The notes: generated by a model from the sequence alone, not told the origin. A DNA stretch of 64,000 nt from Hypericibacter sp049323455 (GCA_049323455.1 JBMONF010000013.1:1-64000), one strand, 5' to 3'. Positions 43,567 to 52,304 are shown, counted from the first letter of the stretch. Program-made: numbers and translations.

Positions 43567-43992
43567 ATGCGCATCTCGGTCCTGGCCTTGGCGCTGCTGC
43601 TCGCCGCTTGCTCCGGTTTCCGCACGCCCGAGTGGCTGCGAGAGGACGGGGGTCAGACGAGCGCGCCGTCCGACGTCCTCGAATCCTGCCGGCAGCAGGC
43701 CCGCGCCATGATCAAGCGCGACCAGACGATCGACCAGGACATCGGCGGGCAGAACACCAATCCGGACATGATGCAGGGGCAGGGCGAGCTCAACCGCAAC
43801 CTCGACGAATACAGCACCAACGCCCGCTTCGAGCAGATCGTCGAGGACTGCATGAAGGCGCGCGGCTATGGCGGCGCGCAGAGCACCAAGCCGGTGCAGG
43901 TGGAAGGCGTGCCGCCGTTGCCGCAAGGCACGGCCCCGCCGCCCCCGCAGCCTGAGCCCGAGATCCAGATGCAGTCCCCGCCGCAGCCCTAG
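43567..43992 (+). CDS. Small lipoprotein of unknown function
   Basis: A 141-residue protein. MRISVLALALLLAACSG is a compact lipoprotein signal with lipobox LAAC, so Cys15 would be lipidated. The rest is polar, with two further Cys residues (SCRQQARA and DCMKARGYG) that could form a disulfide, and a Pro-Gln-rich tail. Proteins of this kind are common in Rhodospirillales-type genomes. An in-frame ATG at 43546 would add seven residues before the signal. Confidence 0.72.
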   Translation: MRISVLALALLLAACSGFRTPEWLREDGGQTSAPSDVLESCRQQARAMIKRDQTIDQDIGGQNTNPDMMQGQGELNRNLDEYSTNARFEQIVEDCMKARGYGGAQSTKPVQVEGVPPLPQGTAPPPPQPEPEIQMQSPPQP

Positions 43993-44233
43993 CCAGGAAC
44001 GGGATAATCGGCGCTCGGGGGAGGATCCACACCTCGCGCTTCGGCCCACTGCCTGGAAGGGAAAGGGCGAAAGGGAAGGCAATCCGTGTTCCGCCCCCTT
44101 CCCTGCGAGCCCTTGGGAATGTCGGCGATGCCGGCGGGAAGGGAAGAGGCGGGGGCCAGAGGTTGCGCTCGGCCGGAATTCCGCGCAGCATCGCCCGCGC
44201 TGTCTCAGATACTGCCTCCCTCCGAGCCGTCCC

Positions 44234-45034
44234 ATGACAGAGCCGACGACCGAACCCGCCGCCGATCCGACCGCCAAGCCGGATTCCGGCGGCGCCACCG
44301 CCGCCGTTCTCATCATCGGCAACGAGATCCTTTCGGGCCGCACCCAGGACGTGAATCTGGCCTACTTGGCGAAGGAGCTGGGCGCGATCGGCATCCCGGT
44401 GCGCGAGGCGCGCGTCGTGCCGGACATCGAGGCGGAGATCGTGGCGGCGGTCAACGCGACCCGCGCCAAATACACCTATGTGTTCACCACCGGCGGGATC
44501 GGGCCCACCCATGACGACATCACCTCGCCTTCGGTGGCCAAGGCCTTCGGGGTCGAGCTGGTGCTGGACCCCGAGGCGGTGGCGCTGCTTCGGCGGCACT
44601 ACACGTCCGACATGCTGAACGAGGCGCGCCTCAGGATGGCGACCGTGCCCAAGGGCAGCCGGCTCGTCGACAACCCGGTTTCGGCGGCACCCGGCTTCCA
44701 GATCGGCAACGTGTTCGTGCTGGCGGGCGTGCCGGCGATCATGCGGGCCATGTTCGACGGGCTCAAAGGGCGCCTTGCGGGCGGGCGGCCGGTCATGGCC
44801 GCCACCGTCAGCACCTATTTGGGCGAGGGCACCATCGCCCGGGCGCTGGGCGAATTGCAGGCCAGGCATCCGAAGGTGGAGATCGGCAGCTACCCCTTCT
44901 TCCGTCAGGGCAAGTTCGGCACCAGCCTGGTCGCGCGGAGCCGGGACGAAGCCGAGCTGGCGGCCGCGGCCGAGGGCCTGCGCCGGCTCATCCGCGACCA
45001 CGGCGCCGAGCCGGTGGAAGGAGAGATCGAGTAG
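44234..45034 (+). CDS. Molybdopterin-binding (CinA N-terminal / MoeA-like) domain protein
   Basis: A 266-residue protein. ATAAVLIIGNEILSGRTQDV, FTTGGIGPTHDDITSPSVAK and VFVLAGVPAIMRAMFDGLK match the CinA N-terminal MoCF_biosynth domain. The C-terminal nicotinamide-nucleotide deamidase domain of full CinA is missing, so it is the single-domain type. Some such proteins act as ADP-ribose pyrophosphatases. The start at 44234 has no strong ribosome site. The 241-base gap before it holds only short repeats. Confidence 0.85.
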   Translation: MTEPTTEPAADPTAKPDSGGATAAVLIIGNEILSGRTQDVNLAYLAKELGAIGIPVREARVVPDIEAEIVAAVNATRAKYTYVFTTGGIGPTHDDITSPSVAKAFGVELVLDPEAVALLRRHYTSDMLNEARLRMATVPKGSRLVDNPVSAAPGFQIGNVFVLAGVPAIMRAMFDGLKGRLAGGRPVMAATVSTYLGEGTIARALGELQARHPKVEIGSYPFFRQGKFGTSLVARSRDEAELAAAAEGLRRLIRDHGAEPVEGEIE

Positions 45035-45050
45035 GGGGCTTCGGGAAGGT

Positions 45051-46373
45051 TCAGGTCCTTCCGGCCCCGGCTTCGGCGGGCGGCGTGGCCGGCCGCAGGA
45101 AGTTCTTGGCGAGGGCGTGATAGACGCCTTCGGGGCAGACCAGGCGCGAGGTGCTGGAGGCGATGAGGGCCGCCGCCATCAGCGGCACCAGCATGGCGTG
45201 ATTGTCGGTCATCTCCGTGACGATGACGAAGGCGGTGATCGGCGCCTGCACCACGCCCGCGAAGTAGGACACCATGCCGAGCAGGATCAGGACGCCGACC
45301 GGTGCCGCCGGAAAGAGCGGCGCAACGTTCAAGCCCAGGCCGGCGCCGACGGCGAGCGAGGGCGAGAAGATTCCGCCCGGGATGCCGCTGACGGCCGAAA
45401 GCGCGGTGGCGGCCAGCTTGAGCAGGCCGAAGCTCCAGGGCAGCGGCGCCCCGCTCGCGAGCGCAGCTTTGACCTGGTCGTACCCGGTGCCGTAGACGGT
45501 ATCGCCCGAGACGAGCCCGCAGAGCGCCACGGCGAGGCCGCACAGGCCCGCGAATGGGACCGGATGCGCCTTGATCGCCCGTCCGACCCTGCCCGGCAGC
45601 CCGCTCGCGGCCACGATCAGGATCCGGCTGAAGACACCGCCGGCAAGGCCGCCGAGCACGCCGCAAAGCGGGATCGCGAGCCAATCCAGGCCGGTTTCGA
45701 GCATCGCCGAGGTGGTGCCGAAATAGGTGTAGTCGCCGACCAGCGCCATCGAGGTCAGGCCGGCCGCGATCACGCCGCCGATGATGAGGCCGCTGGTGCG
45801 CACCTCGAAGGCGCGGCTCATCTCCTCGATGCCGAACACGATGCCGGCCAGCGGCGTGTTGAAGGCCGCCGCGACCCCGGCGGCGGCACCCGCCAGGATC
45901 AGCCCCGGCTGGCGGCGCGGCGACATGCGGCCGATGGCGAACATGATCGAGGCGCCCACCTGAACCGTCGGCCCCTCGCGGCCGGCCGAGGCCCCGCACA
46001 GGAGCCCTAGCAGGGTCAGGAGGATCTTGCCGACGGCGATGCGGATCGAGACGAGCCGGCCGCGCTCGGCCTGCTCTCTAAGCGCACGCGCCGCGATCGC
46101 TTGCGGGATGCCGCTGCCCTGGGAATTGCGGAAGTAGCGGTTGGTCAGATGGACGGAGAGCGCGAAGCCGACGGGCGTGGCCAGGAGCGAGGCGTAGCGC
46201 CAGTGCGCGAGCAGCAGCCGGAAGGCCTGTTGAGCGGCATCGGCTGCGATCGCCAGGCCGACGGCGGCGGTGCCGACGACGATGCCGCCCAAGAGGAAGA
46301 TGGCGCGCCGCTGCCAGCGGGCCGACAGCACGCGGACGAGCCGGGCGCGGCGGGTCGACGTGAACGCGGTCAT
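45051..46373 (-). CDS. ClC-family chloride channel / H+-Cl- exchanger
   Basis: A 440-residue membrane protein with all three ClC anion-site motifs: GSGIPQ (86-91), GREGP (131-135, with the gating Glu133) and GGIFSPSLAVGAG near residue 350. Glu184 in GIEEMSR corresponds to the proton-path Glu203 of E. coli ClC, which favours an exchanger over a passive channel. There are no C-terminal CBS domains. ATG 46373 fits the family; the frame is open 57 residues upstream. Confidence 0.92.
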   Translation of the reverse strand: MTAFTSTRRARLVRVLSARWQRRAIFLLGGIVVGTAAVGLAIAADAAQQAFRLLLAHWRYASLLATPVGFALSVHLTNRYFRNSQGSGIPQAIAARALREQAERGRLVSIRIAVGKILLTLLGLLCGASAGREGPTVQVGASIMFAIGRMSPRRQPGLILAGAAAGVAAAFNTPLAGIVFGIEEMSRAFEVRTSGLIIGGVIAAGLTSMALVGDYTYFGTTSAMLETGLDWLAIPLCGVLGGLAGGVFSRILIVAASGLPGRVGRAIKAHPVPFAGLCGLAVALCGLVSGDTVYGTGYDQVKAALASGAPLPWSFGLLKLAATALSAVSGIPGGIFSPSLAVGAGLGLNVAPLFPAAPVGVLILLGMVSYFAGVVQAPITAFVIVTEMTDNHAMLVPLMAAALIASSTSRLVCPEGVYHALAKNFLRPATPPAEAGAGRT

Positions 46374-46551
46374 GAACAAGGCAATGGGACTGTGGAGCAC
46401 CTGAAACAATGCCGCAGCGACGCGTCCGGACCAAGCACATTCCCGAGGGCTTGGCGCCGTGGCGGCAGGTCCTGCGGCCGGCGTGCATGGAATGCCTTGT
46501 GCCGCCGGCCCCCCGCCGACTAGCCTTCCGGCCGTCTGCCGCACCCTTCAT

Positions 46552-46640
46552 GCCCGCTTGGCGGAACAGGTAGACGCAAGGGACTTAAAATCCCTTGGCC
46601 CGCAAGGGCCGTGCCGGTTCGATTCCGGCAGCGGGCACCA
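46552..46640 (+). tRNA. tRNA-Leu (anticodon UAA)
   Basis: The strand folds as a class II tRNA. Acceptor arms GCCCGCT and AGCGGGC are followed by an encoded ACCA. The D-arm contains GGTAGACGC. The anticodon stem AGGGA/TCCCT encloses CTTAAAA, giving anticodon TAA. A long variable arm (GGCCCGCAAGGGCC) and the T-arm GCCGGTTCGATTCCGGC complete it. Confidence 0.93.
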
Positions 46641-46643
46641 GCA

Positions 46644-47684
46644 TCAGCTTCTTGCGCTCGACGAGCGGCAGCGCCGCTCCCTCAGCGGGGATGCCGTCAT
46701 GATGGTTGCATAAGGGCGGGAAGGGACGGGCCCTGCCGAAAGGCCGGCCCGCGAAACCGAGAGGATTCCAGCGGGCCGACCGGGCCCCTTGTCCAGGGAC
46801 GCTCGGAGGAAGCTCGCCCGCACCAGGAAGTTCCACAGCGCGATGCGCGCTTCCTCGTAGATGAGCGCGTCGTGCAGCACGCCCTCGGGCTCGAAGAAAC
46901 CCACATTGCTCTGCCCGCGCAGGAGCCGCCGGCAGCGCCCCTGCGCTTGGGCTTCGTGCTCGCCGTCGAACCAGAGATCGTTCCTGGAGAGGATCACCAG
47001 CGTGGGCAGCCTGGGGGCCGCCGCCGTCGGCGCGAAGCGGCAGGGCGCACCGATGGCGAAGCGCCCGGCCAGCGCCGGGTCGGCGAAGGCCAGCACCGCG
47101 TCGCCGCCCTCGTCGAAGCCGCCGGCGAAGATCTTGCGCTTGTCGGCCCAAGGCGCAGCCAGCACCCGTTTCAACGCATAGGCCAACTCCTCGATGCGCC
47201 AGCGTTGCACCTGCGCGAAGGGCGCGTTCTCGATGCGCTGCAGCCTGAGCGGGTCGCAGGTCTCGGGCCGGTCGGCGCGCGCGAAGCTGTTGGGCACCAC
47301 CACGATGAAGCCCATCTCGGCCAGCGCGCGGCCCTGGTTGCGCACATCGGCCAGATCGTCGCTGCGCTGGCAGCCGTGCAGATGGATCACCACCGGCTGC
47401 GGGTCACCCGCATCCTGCGCCAGAAAGGCCTGGATGTAAGGCGCTCCCAGCGCGCCGCCGATGATGCGCAGGTTGAGGTCCTCGTCCTCGTAGCGCAGAT
47501 AGACCTGGGCGCGATCCCAGGTGGCGGCAAGATCCGCGTCGGCGGCGCCATCGCTCGCAGCCAATACGCCGCCTCCGCCGGCTCCGGCGCTCTCCTGCGC
47601 ATGGGGCCCGGAAATGCGTCCCGGGCCGAGCGCGGCGAGGCCGGCCAGCGCCAGCATCGCGAGAAGGGCGGCAGTGGGCCGCAT
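46644..47684 (-). CDS. Secreted alpha/beta hydrolase (dienelactone hydrolase-like) with Asp in the nucleophile elbow
   Basis: A 346-residue protein with an N-terminal signal-like hydrophobic segment (residues 5-25). PVVIHLHGCQRSDD, GFIVVVPNSFARADRPETCD and YALKRVLAAPWADKRKIFAG place it near dienelactone hydrolase/CE1-type enzymes. The elbow reads GGFDEGG (189-195), with Asp191 where Ser or Cys is expected. The last 50 residues look unlike protein and run to within three bases of the tRNA, so the original stop may have been lost. Enzyme activity is uncertain. Confidence 0.7.
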   Translation of the reverse strand: MRPTAALLAMLALAGLAALGPGRISGPHAQESAGAGGGGVLAASDGAADADLAATWDRAQVYLRYEDEDLNLRIIGGALGAPYIQAFLAQDAGDPQPVVIHLHGCQRSDDLADVRNQGRALAEMGFIVVVPNSFARADRPETCDPLRLQRIENAPFAQVQRWRIEELAYALKRVLAAPWADKRKIFAGGFDEGGDAVLAFADPALAGRFAIGAPCRFAPTAAAPRLPTLVILSRNDLWFDGEHEAQAQGRCRRLLRGQSNVGFFEPEGVLHDALIYEEARIALWNFLVRASFLRASLDKGPGRPAGILSVSRAGLSAGPVPSRPYATIMTASPLRERRCRSSSARS

Positions 47685-47824
47685 GGCTTCGTCATGCTAG
47701 CGGTCGCCGGCCGGTTCCGCCAGTCACGCGCGCGACACGAGAATCGGGCTATCGTGATACCGGCCGCGGGCACGAAATGCGCGCCGTGGATGCCCGCGGC
47801 GGCTTCGAGAGGGAGGGAGCGCCC

Positions 47825-48022
47825 ATGCATGACTGGGGTTATGGCCCGCACTATCTGATCAGCCTGCTGCTTTTGGTGGTGCCGACCTGGATGATCATGA
47901 AAAAAGCCGGATTCAATCCGGCTTTGTCGCTGTTCCTGATCTTGCCCGGGCTGGGAGCGATCATCGTCGTGGCGATTCTGGCCTTCGCGCGCTGGCCGGC
48001 CGTGGATGGAGGGCAGGCCTGA
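47825..48022 (+). CDS. Small two-span membrane protein
   Basis: A 65-residue protein with two hydrophobic segments (about 10-25 and 34-56), starting MHDWGYGPHYLISLLLLVVP and ending ARWPAVDGGQA. The ATG follows GGGAGGGAG. It resembles the inner-membrane small proteins with a WPAL/WPAV ending that are common in this group, without a known function. Its stop overlaps the next small gene (TGATG), and the two appear to be paralogues. Confidence 0.7.
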   Translation: MHDWGYGPHYLISLLLLVVPTWMIMKKAGFNPALSLFLILPGLGAIIVVAILAFARWPAVDGGQA

Positions 48023-48267
48023 TGGACCAGGGAATGGGTTACGGCTATGGCGGCGACATGGCCGGTCTCGGCCTGTTCATGCTGGCTGGCCTGCTGCTCT
48101 ATGTCGTGATCGTGCTGTAGCTGGGCGGGCGCATCCTGCACCATGCCGGCTATTCGCGCTGGTGGGCGCTGACGCAGCTCGTCCCGGTCGTGAACCTGAT
48201 CATGATCTGGATCTTCGCCTTCGCCGACTGGCCAGCGCTGAAGGGGCGGGGCCGCCCGGTCGCCTGA
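48022..48267 (+). pseudogene. Small membrane protein gene with in-frame amber codon
   Basis: From ATG 48022 the frame reads MDQGMGYGYGGDMAGLGLFM with a first membrane span, then TAG at 48118-48120. Directly after it the same frame continues LGGRILHHAGYSRWWALTQL, a second span and FAFADWPALKGRGRPVA to a TGA at 48267. The part after TAG matches the end of the upstream paralogue, so one 81-residue protein has been interrupted by a single nonsense codon. Either it is a recent pseudogene, a read-through gene, or a sequence error. Confidence 0.68.
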
Positions 48268-48276
48268 GCCGGCTCG

Positions 48277-49449
48277 TCAGGCGGCGGGCTTGGCCGCCAC
48301 GCGCTCCAGGAGCCGGTGCATGAAGCCCTCGCAGAGTGCCAGCTGCTCGAGGCTGACCCACTCGTTGGGCTTGTGCGCCTGGTCGATGCTGCCCGGGCCG
48401 CAGATGACGGTGGGCAGGCCCGCCTGCTGGAACAGCCCCGCCTCGGTGCCGAACGCGACCTTGCGCACCCGGTTCGAGCCGGCGAGCGACTTGGCCAGCA
48501 CCACGACGTCCTCCTCTTCCGGCATGTCGAGGCCGGGAAAGGCCGAGATCTCCTCGAAGCTGATGCCGGTATCGGGCGCGACCGCCCGCATGGCCGGCAG
48601 CAGCTCGCGCTCGGCGAAGCCCTTGAGCTCGGCGATCAGCGCCTCGGGATCCACGCCCGGCAGATAACGTAACTCGAAATCGAAATAGCAGTCCTTGGGC
48701 ACGATGTTGAGCGCCGTGCCGCCCTGGATCACGCCGGTATGCACGGTGCTGTGCGGAATGTCGTAATCCTGGTCGAACGGCCCTTCCTTGGCGCAGCGCT
48801 GGGCCACGCGCCTCAGATAGGCGATCATCTCGGCGGCATATTCGATCGCGTTGACGCCCTTTGGCGCCAGCGAGGAATGGGCCTCGAACCCGCGCACCCG
48901 GCAGCGCAGGCTCTTCTTGCCCTTGTGCGCGACGATCACCTTCATGTCGGTGGGCTCGCCCACGATCACGGCCGCGGGCTTGATTCGGAACTCCTCGAGC
49001 AACGCGATGAGCCGTCGCACGCCGACGCAGCCCACCTCCTCGTCGTAGGAGAAGATCAGGTGGATCGGATGTTGCAGGGGCCGCTTCAGGAACTCCGGCA
49101 CCATGGCGAGCGCGATGGCGAGGAAGCTCTTCATGTCGCAGGTGCCGCGCCCGTAGAGGCGGCCGTCGCGCTCGGTGATGGTCCAGGGATCGCTGTCCCA
49201 TTCCTGCCCGTCGACGGGCACCACGTCGGTATGGCCCGAGAGCGCGATCCCGGGTTTATCGGCGGGCCCCAGCGTGGCATAAAGATTGGCCTTCTTGCCG
49301 GTCTCGTCGAAGACCAGCTGCGACTCGACCCCGTGCGAGGAGAGATAGTCGCGGATGAAGCCGATGATCTCGAGGTTGGAGTTGCGGCTCGTGGTGTCGA
49401 AGGCCACGAGCTTGCGGATCATGTCGAGGCTGCGCGAGGAGGGCGGCAA
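48277..49449 (-). CDS. argE: Acetylornithine deacetylase (ArgE-type M20 deacylase)
   Basis: A 390-residue metallopeptidase-fold enzyme. Zinc ligands are visible in LSGHTDVVPVDG, GRGTCDMKSF and SYDEEVGCVGVR (catalytic Glu-Glu), and a C-terminal CGPGSIDQAHKPNEWVSLEQ matches the ArgE signature. ArgE converts N-acetylornithine to ornithine in arginine synthesis. Related M20 enzymes act on other acyl amino acids, so the symbol is probable, not certain. Confidence 0.88.
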   Translation of the reverse strand: MPPSSRSLDMIRKLVAFDTTSRNSNLEIIGFIRDYLSSHGVESQLVFDETGKKANLYATLGPADKPGIALSGHTDVVPVDGQEWDSDPWTITERDGRLYGRGTCDMKSFLAIALAMVPEFLKRPLQHPIHLIFSYDEEVGCVGVRRLIALLEEFRIKPAAVIVGEPTDMKVIVAHKGKKSLRCRVRGFEAHSSLAPKGVNAIEYAAEMIAYLRRVAQRCAKEGPFDQDYDIPHSTVHTGVIQGGTALNIVPKDCYFDFELRYLPGVDPEALIAELKGFAERELLPAMRAVAPDTGISFEEISAFPGLDMPEEEDVVVLAKSLAGSNRVRKVAFGTEAGLFQQAGLPTVICGPGSIDQAHKPNEWVSLEQLALCEGFMHRLLERVAAKPAA

Positions 49450-49554
49450 GATGAACGGTTCCGTGTTTACGATGGCGGAAAACGCTCATCATAGGCCAGG
49501 CTTGGTTGCCGAGCCAATAATCCGCCGGCTGGACCGGTGCGGGCCGCAGTTTTT

Positions 49555-49625
49555 TCGTCGCCCCCGCCCCCGGGGTCCGGCCGAAGGCCGGCCCGAGGAC
49601 AGGCTCCGACGGGGGCCCATGAACA
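49555..49625. repeat. Intergenic hairpin repeat
   Basis: GGGTCCGGCCGAAGGCCGGCCC followed by GAGGACAGGCTCCG and GCCCATGAACACGG. The same elements occur inverted at 63650-63760. It lies between the divergent argE and N-formylglutamate amidohydrolase genes; the 273-base gap holds otherwise only a possible small ORF. Confidence 0.55.
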
Positions 49626-49723
49626 CGGGCTTGGCCAACGAGGACCCGGAGTTGACACGGCTGTTCATCGATTCCCGCCAGGGCGCGCCCTGGCGCAGCC
49701 ATGCCAATCGGGCCGCCGCCTGA
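49619..49723 (+). CDS. Possible 34-residue leader peptide overlapping the amidohydrolase gene
   Basis: ATG 49619 starts MNTGLANEDPELTRLFIDSR and ends QGAPWRSHANRAAA, with the stop overlapping the next start (TGATG). The overlap is typical of translational coupling. However, its first codons lie inside an intergenic repeat and there is no ribosome site, so it may be chance. No family is recognised. Confidence 0.3.
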   Translation: MNTGLANEDPELTRLFIDSRQGAPWRSHANRAAA

Positions 49724-50592
49724 TGCGCGAGCGCATCGTCCCGAGACTGTGGTTCAGGCGCGAGCCCGTGACGGGACCGGGCCCCGTGGTGCTCGATTCC
49801 CCTCATAGCGGTAGGGACTATCCCGAGGATTTCGGCTACGCGGCTCCGTTCGCGGCACTCCGGCGCGCCGAGGACGCCTATGTGGACGAGCTCTTCGCCG
49901 ACGCGCCGCGGCTGGGTGCAGGCCTGCTGGCGGCACTCTTCCCGCGCAGCTACGTCGATCCCAACCGGCACGAGACCGAGATCGATCCGCTGCTGCTGGC
50001 CGATCCCTGGCCCGGCGAGATCCGCCCCTCGCACCGCGCGGAGCGGGGGCTCGGCGTGGTGCGCCGGCTCGTGGGCCCGCGGCTCGCCGTCTACGACCGG
50101 CTGCTGCCCTCGGCCGAGGTCATGGGCCGGCTGGCGCGTTGTCATCGGCCCTATCACGACGAGCTGCAGGCCATGCTGGACGCGACCCATGCGCGCTTCG
50201 GCCAGGTCTGGCATCTCAACTGTCATTCGATGAAGGCGATGGCGCGCAGCAACCGGGATGCGCCGGTGCGCCTGCGCGCGGACTTCGTGCTGGGCGACCT
50301 CGACGGCGAAAGCTGCGACCCCGCCTTCCGCGATCTGGTGGCCGAAACCCTGCGCGCGATGGGCTATTCGGTCGCGCTCAATCGGCCGTTCAAGGGCGCG
50401 GAGCTGGTGGCGCGCCACGGCGTGCCGCAGCACGGGCGCCACTCGCTGCAGATCGAGATCAACCGGCGCCTCTATATGGACGAGATGGCGGTGGCGAAGC
50501 ATGACGGCTTCGACCGGCTCAAGGCCGACCTCGCGCGGCTGGTGGCGCGCATCGTCGAATTCGCCGCCACCGAGGCCGAAGCGGCGGAGTAA
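49723..50592 (+). CDS. N-formylglutamate amidohydrolase family protein
   Basis: A 289-residue protein of the FGase family. VVLDSPHSGRDYPEDFGYAA, YVDPNRHETEIDPLLL (metal-binding region), WHLNCHSMKAMAR and VARHGVPQHGRHSLQIEINR are the conserved blocks. HutG-type members hydrolyse N-formylglutamate in histidine breakdown. No other hut gene is near, so another formyl or acyl amino acid is possible. Confidence 0.88.
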   Translation: MRERIVPRLWFRREPVTGPGPVVLDSPHSGRDYPEDFGYAAPFAALRRAEDAYVDELFADAPRLGAGLLAALFPRSYVDPNRHETEIDPLLLADPWPGEIRPSHRAERGLGVVRRLVGPRLAVYDRLLPSAEVMGRLARCHRPYHDELQAMLDATHARFGQVWHLNCHSMKAMARSNRDAPVRLRADFVLGDLDGESCDPAFRDLVAETLRAMGYSVALNRPFKGAELVARHGVPQHGRHSLQIEINRRLYMDEMAVAKHDGFDRLKADLARLVARIVEFAATEAEAAE

Positions 50593-50736
50593 CGCATCCA
50601 GACGCCCTCGTCCCGAGCTTGTCGAAGGATCAGGGCGCTTGTCGGCCTGGTGACCCGATTCGGCTCCTCGTGCTTCGCCCTTCCACGCGCTTCACGCGGG
50701 CGCTCAGGGTGGGGGGCTCGGCATGAGGAATCTCGT

Positions 50737-51504
50737 TCAGGGCGCGAATTGCTCGCTGAGGATGCGCTCCTCGAGATTGTGCTCGGGATCGAACAGCAGC
50801 GTCAGCCGGAGCTTGGGATCCACGCGCACCTTGACCTCCACGACGTCGCGCACCTCGGTGGAATCGGCGACGGCGCTGACCGGCCGCTTGTCGGGCTCGT
50901 GGATCTCGAACACGGTTTCGGCCGTCTCGGGCAGGAGCGCGCCACGCCAGCGCCGCGGCCGGAAGGCGCTGATCGGCGTCAAGGCCAGGAGATTGGAGCC
51001 CAACGGCAGGATCGGCCCGTGCGCCGAGAGGTTGTAGGCGGTGCTGCCGGCGGGCGTGGCCAGGAGCACGCCGTCGCAGATGAGCTCCGGCAGCCGAACC
51101 GTGCCATCCACCCGGATCGCGATCTTCGCCGCCTGGCGCGTCTCGCGCAGCAGCGACACCTCGTTGATGGCGATCGCCTCGGTGATCTTCCCGTCGCGGC
51201 AGCGTGCCACCATCTGCAGCGGCCGCAGCGTCACCACCTGCGCGCGTCCGATGCGGTCCGGCAGGTTTTCCTCGCGGTACTGGTTCATCAGGAAGCCGAC
51301 CGTGCCGCAATTCATCCCGTAGATGGGCACGGCGCGGCTGAGATAGCGATGCAGCGTCTCCAGCATGAAGCCGTCGCCGCCCAAGGCCACGATCACATCG
51401 GCCGTGGTCGGGTCGGTCGCGCCGTAGCGGTGGACGAGCCGCTGGAAGGCGCTGCGGGCCTCGGGTGTCTCGGCCGCGACGAAGGCGATGGCGCGATCGG
51501 ACAA
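50737..51504 (-). CDS. nadK: NAD kinase
   Basis: A 255-residue ATP-NAD kinase that makes NADP. VIVALGGDGFMLETLH holds the GGDG nucleotide motif, IYGMNCGTVGFLMN and NEVSLLRETRQAAKI are typical, and CDGVLLATPAGSTAYNLSA is the second signature. Homologous sequence begins SDRAIAFVAAET, directly after a TTG at 51504 with GAGGGGAA upstream, so I take that as the start. The frame is open to 51615 but the extra N-terminus is not family-like. Confidence 0.92.
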   Translation of the reverse strand: MSDRAIAFVAAETPEARSAFQRLVHRYGATDPTTADVIVALGGDGFMLETLHRYLSRAVPIYGMNCGTVGFLMNQYREENLPDRIGRAQVVTLRPLQMVARCRDGKITEAIAINEVSLLRETRQAAKIAIRVDGTVRLPELICDGVLLATPAGSTAYNLSAHGPILPLGSNLLALTPISAFRPRRWRGALLPETAETVFEIHEPDKRPVSAVADSTEVRDVVEVKVRVDPKLRLTLLFDPEHNLEERILSEQFAP

Positions 51505-51701
51505 GCGGTTTTCCCCTCGGGGTTGGCAGGCGCTCACACTATAGCGGCGGGCGGAACGCTTGCCATCGGGCGCTTGGCCCTCGCGGCCTTGCCAGCGCCG
51601 GGGCGGAGGCGGCAAAGTGCGCGCCCTGCGCCATCCGCAAGGGGACCGGCATGCGGGGCCAAAAGGGATCGGGGAAACCCGTCGCCGCTGGGAGGGAAGC
51701 C

Positions 51702-52214
51702 ATGCGAGAAATGGATCGAGCCGGCGCGCGGATGCGCTTCGCGGGCTGGCTGCTGGGCTTGATGCTGCTCATGAGCACCCTGCCGGCCAAGGGGCAGGAC
51801 CAGGGCGACAACCATGCCGGCTACTATTATCCGCCGCCACAGGAGACGGAGACCCACATATCGCAGGTGGCGGCGTTGCCCGACAGCGATCGCAACCGGC
51901 GCATCGGCTTCGTCACCGGGCTCACCAAGCAGCTCCTGGCGCAGCGCTACGACCCGGGTTACGCCGTCTTCGCCAAAGGCGACGGCGCCGACAAGCTCAT
52001 CATCGTGAGCCTGGAGCAGGGGCGCCTCGACACCGTCTATCGCGCCCGCGCCCTTCTGGCGACGCTGACGGCGGTCTCGCGCATGACGCCCTTCTTCCAG
52101 CAGAACACCATCGCCGAGCAAGCGACCTTCCTCGACCTCCTGAAGCTCTTGGGCTTCAAGCAGGTCACGGTCAGCGACGGCGACAAGTTCGCCCAGCAGA
52201 TCCAGATTCAGTAG
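51702..52214 (+). CDS. Exported protein of unknown function
   Basis: A 170-residue protein with a signal peptide (GWLLGLMLLMSTLPAKGQ). The mature part includes YYYPPPQETETHISQVAALP, RRIGFVTGLTKQL, FAKGDGADKLIIVSLEQG and TPFFQQNTIAEQATFLDLLK. Similar proteins occur in related alphaproteobacteria, but I know no function. GGAGGGAAGCC precedes the ATG. It converges on the arsenite oxidase operon, with a hairpin terminator between them. Confidence 0.75.
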   Translation: MREMDRAGARMRFAGWLLGLMLLMSTLPAKGQDQGDNHAGYYYPPPQETETHISQVAALPDSDRNRRIGFVTGLTKQLLAQRYDPGYAVFAKGDGADKLIIVSLEQGRLDTVYRARALLATLTAVSRMTPFFQQNTIAEQATFLDLLKLLGFKQVTVSDGDKFAQQIQIQ

Positions 52215-52267
52215 GGAGGGACCGGCGTCCCCGGTTTCGACGGCCGCAGGAGAAGCGCGGGAGCAGC

Positions 52268-52304
52268 AAAAAGGGCCGGCCGCCGCTTCGGCGACAGCCG
52301 GCCC
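52268..52304 (-). terminator. aioA: Intrinsic terminator after aioA
   Basis: GGGCCGGC (52273-52280) pairs with GCCGGCCC (52297-52304), with further pairing inside the loop. On the minus strand the stem is followed by CTTTTTGC. It lies 18 bases beyond the aioA stop and can also slow transcription from the convergent gene. Confidence 0.7.
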
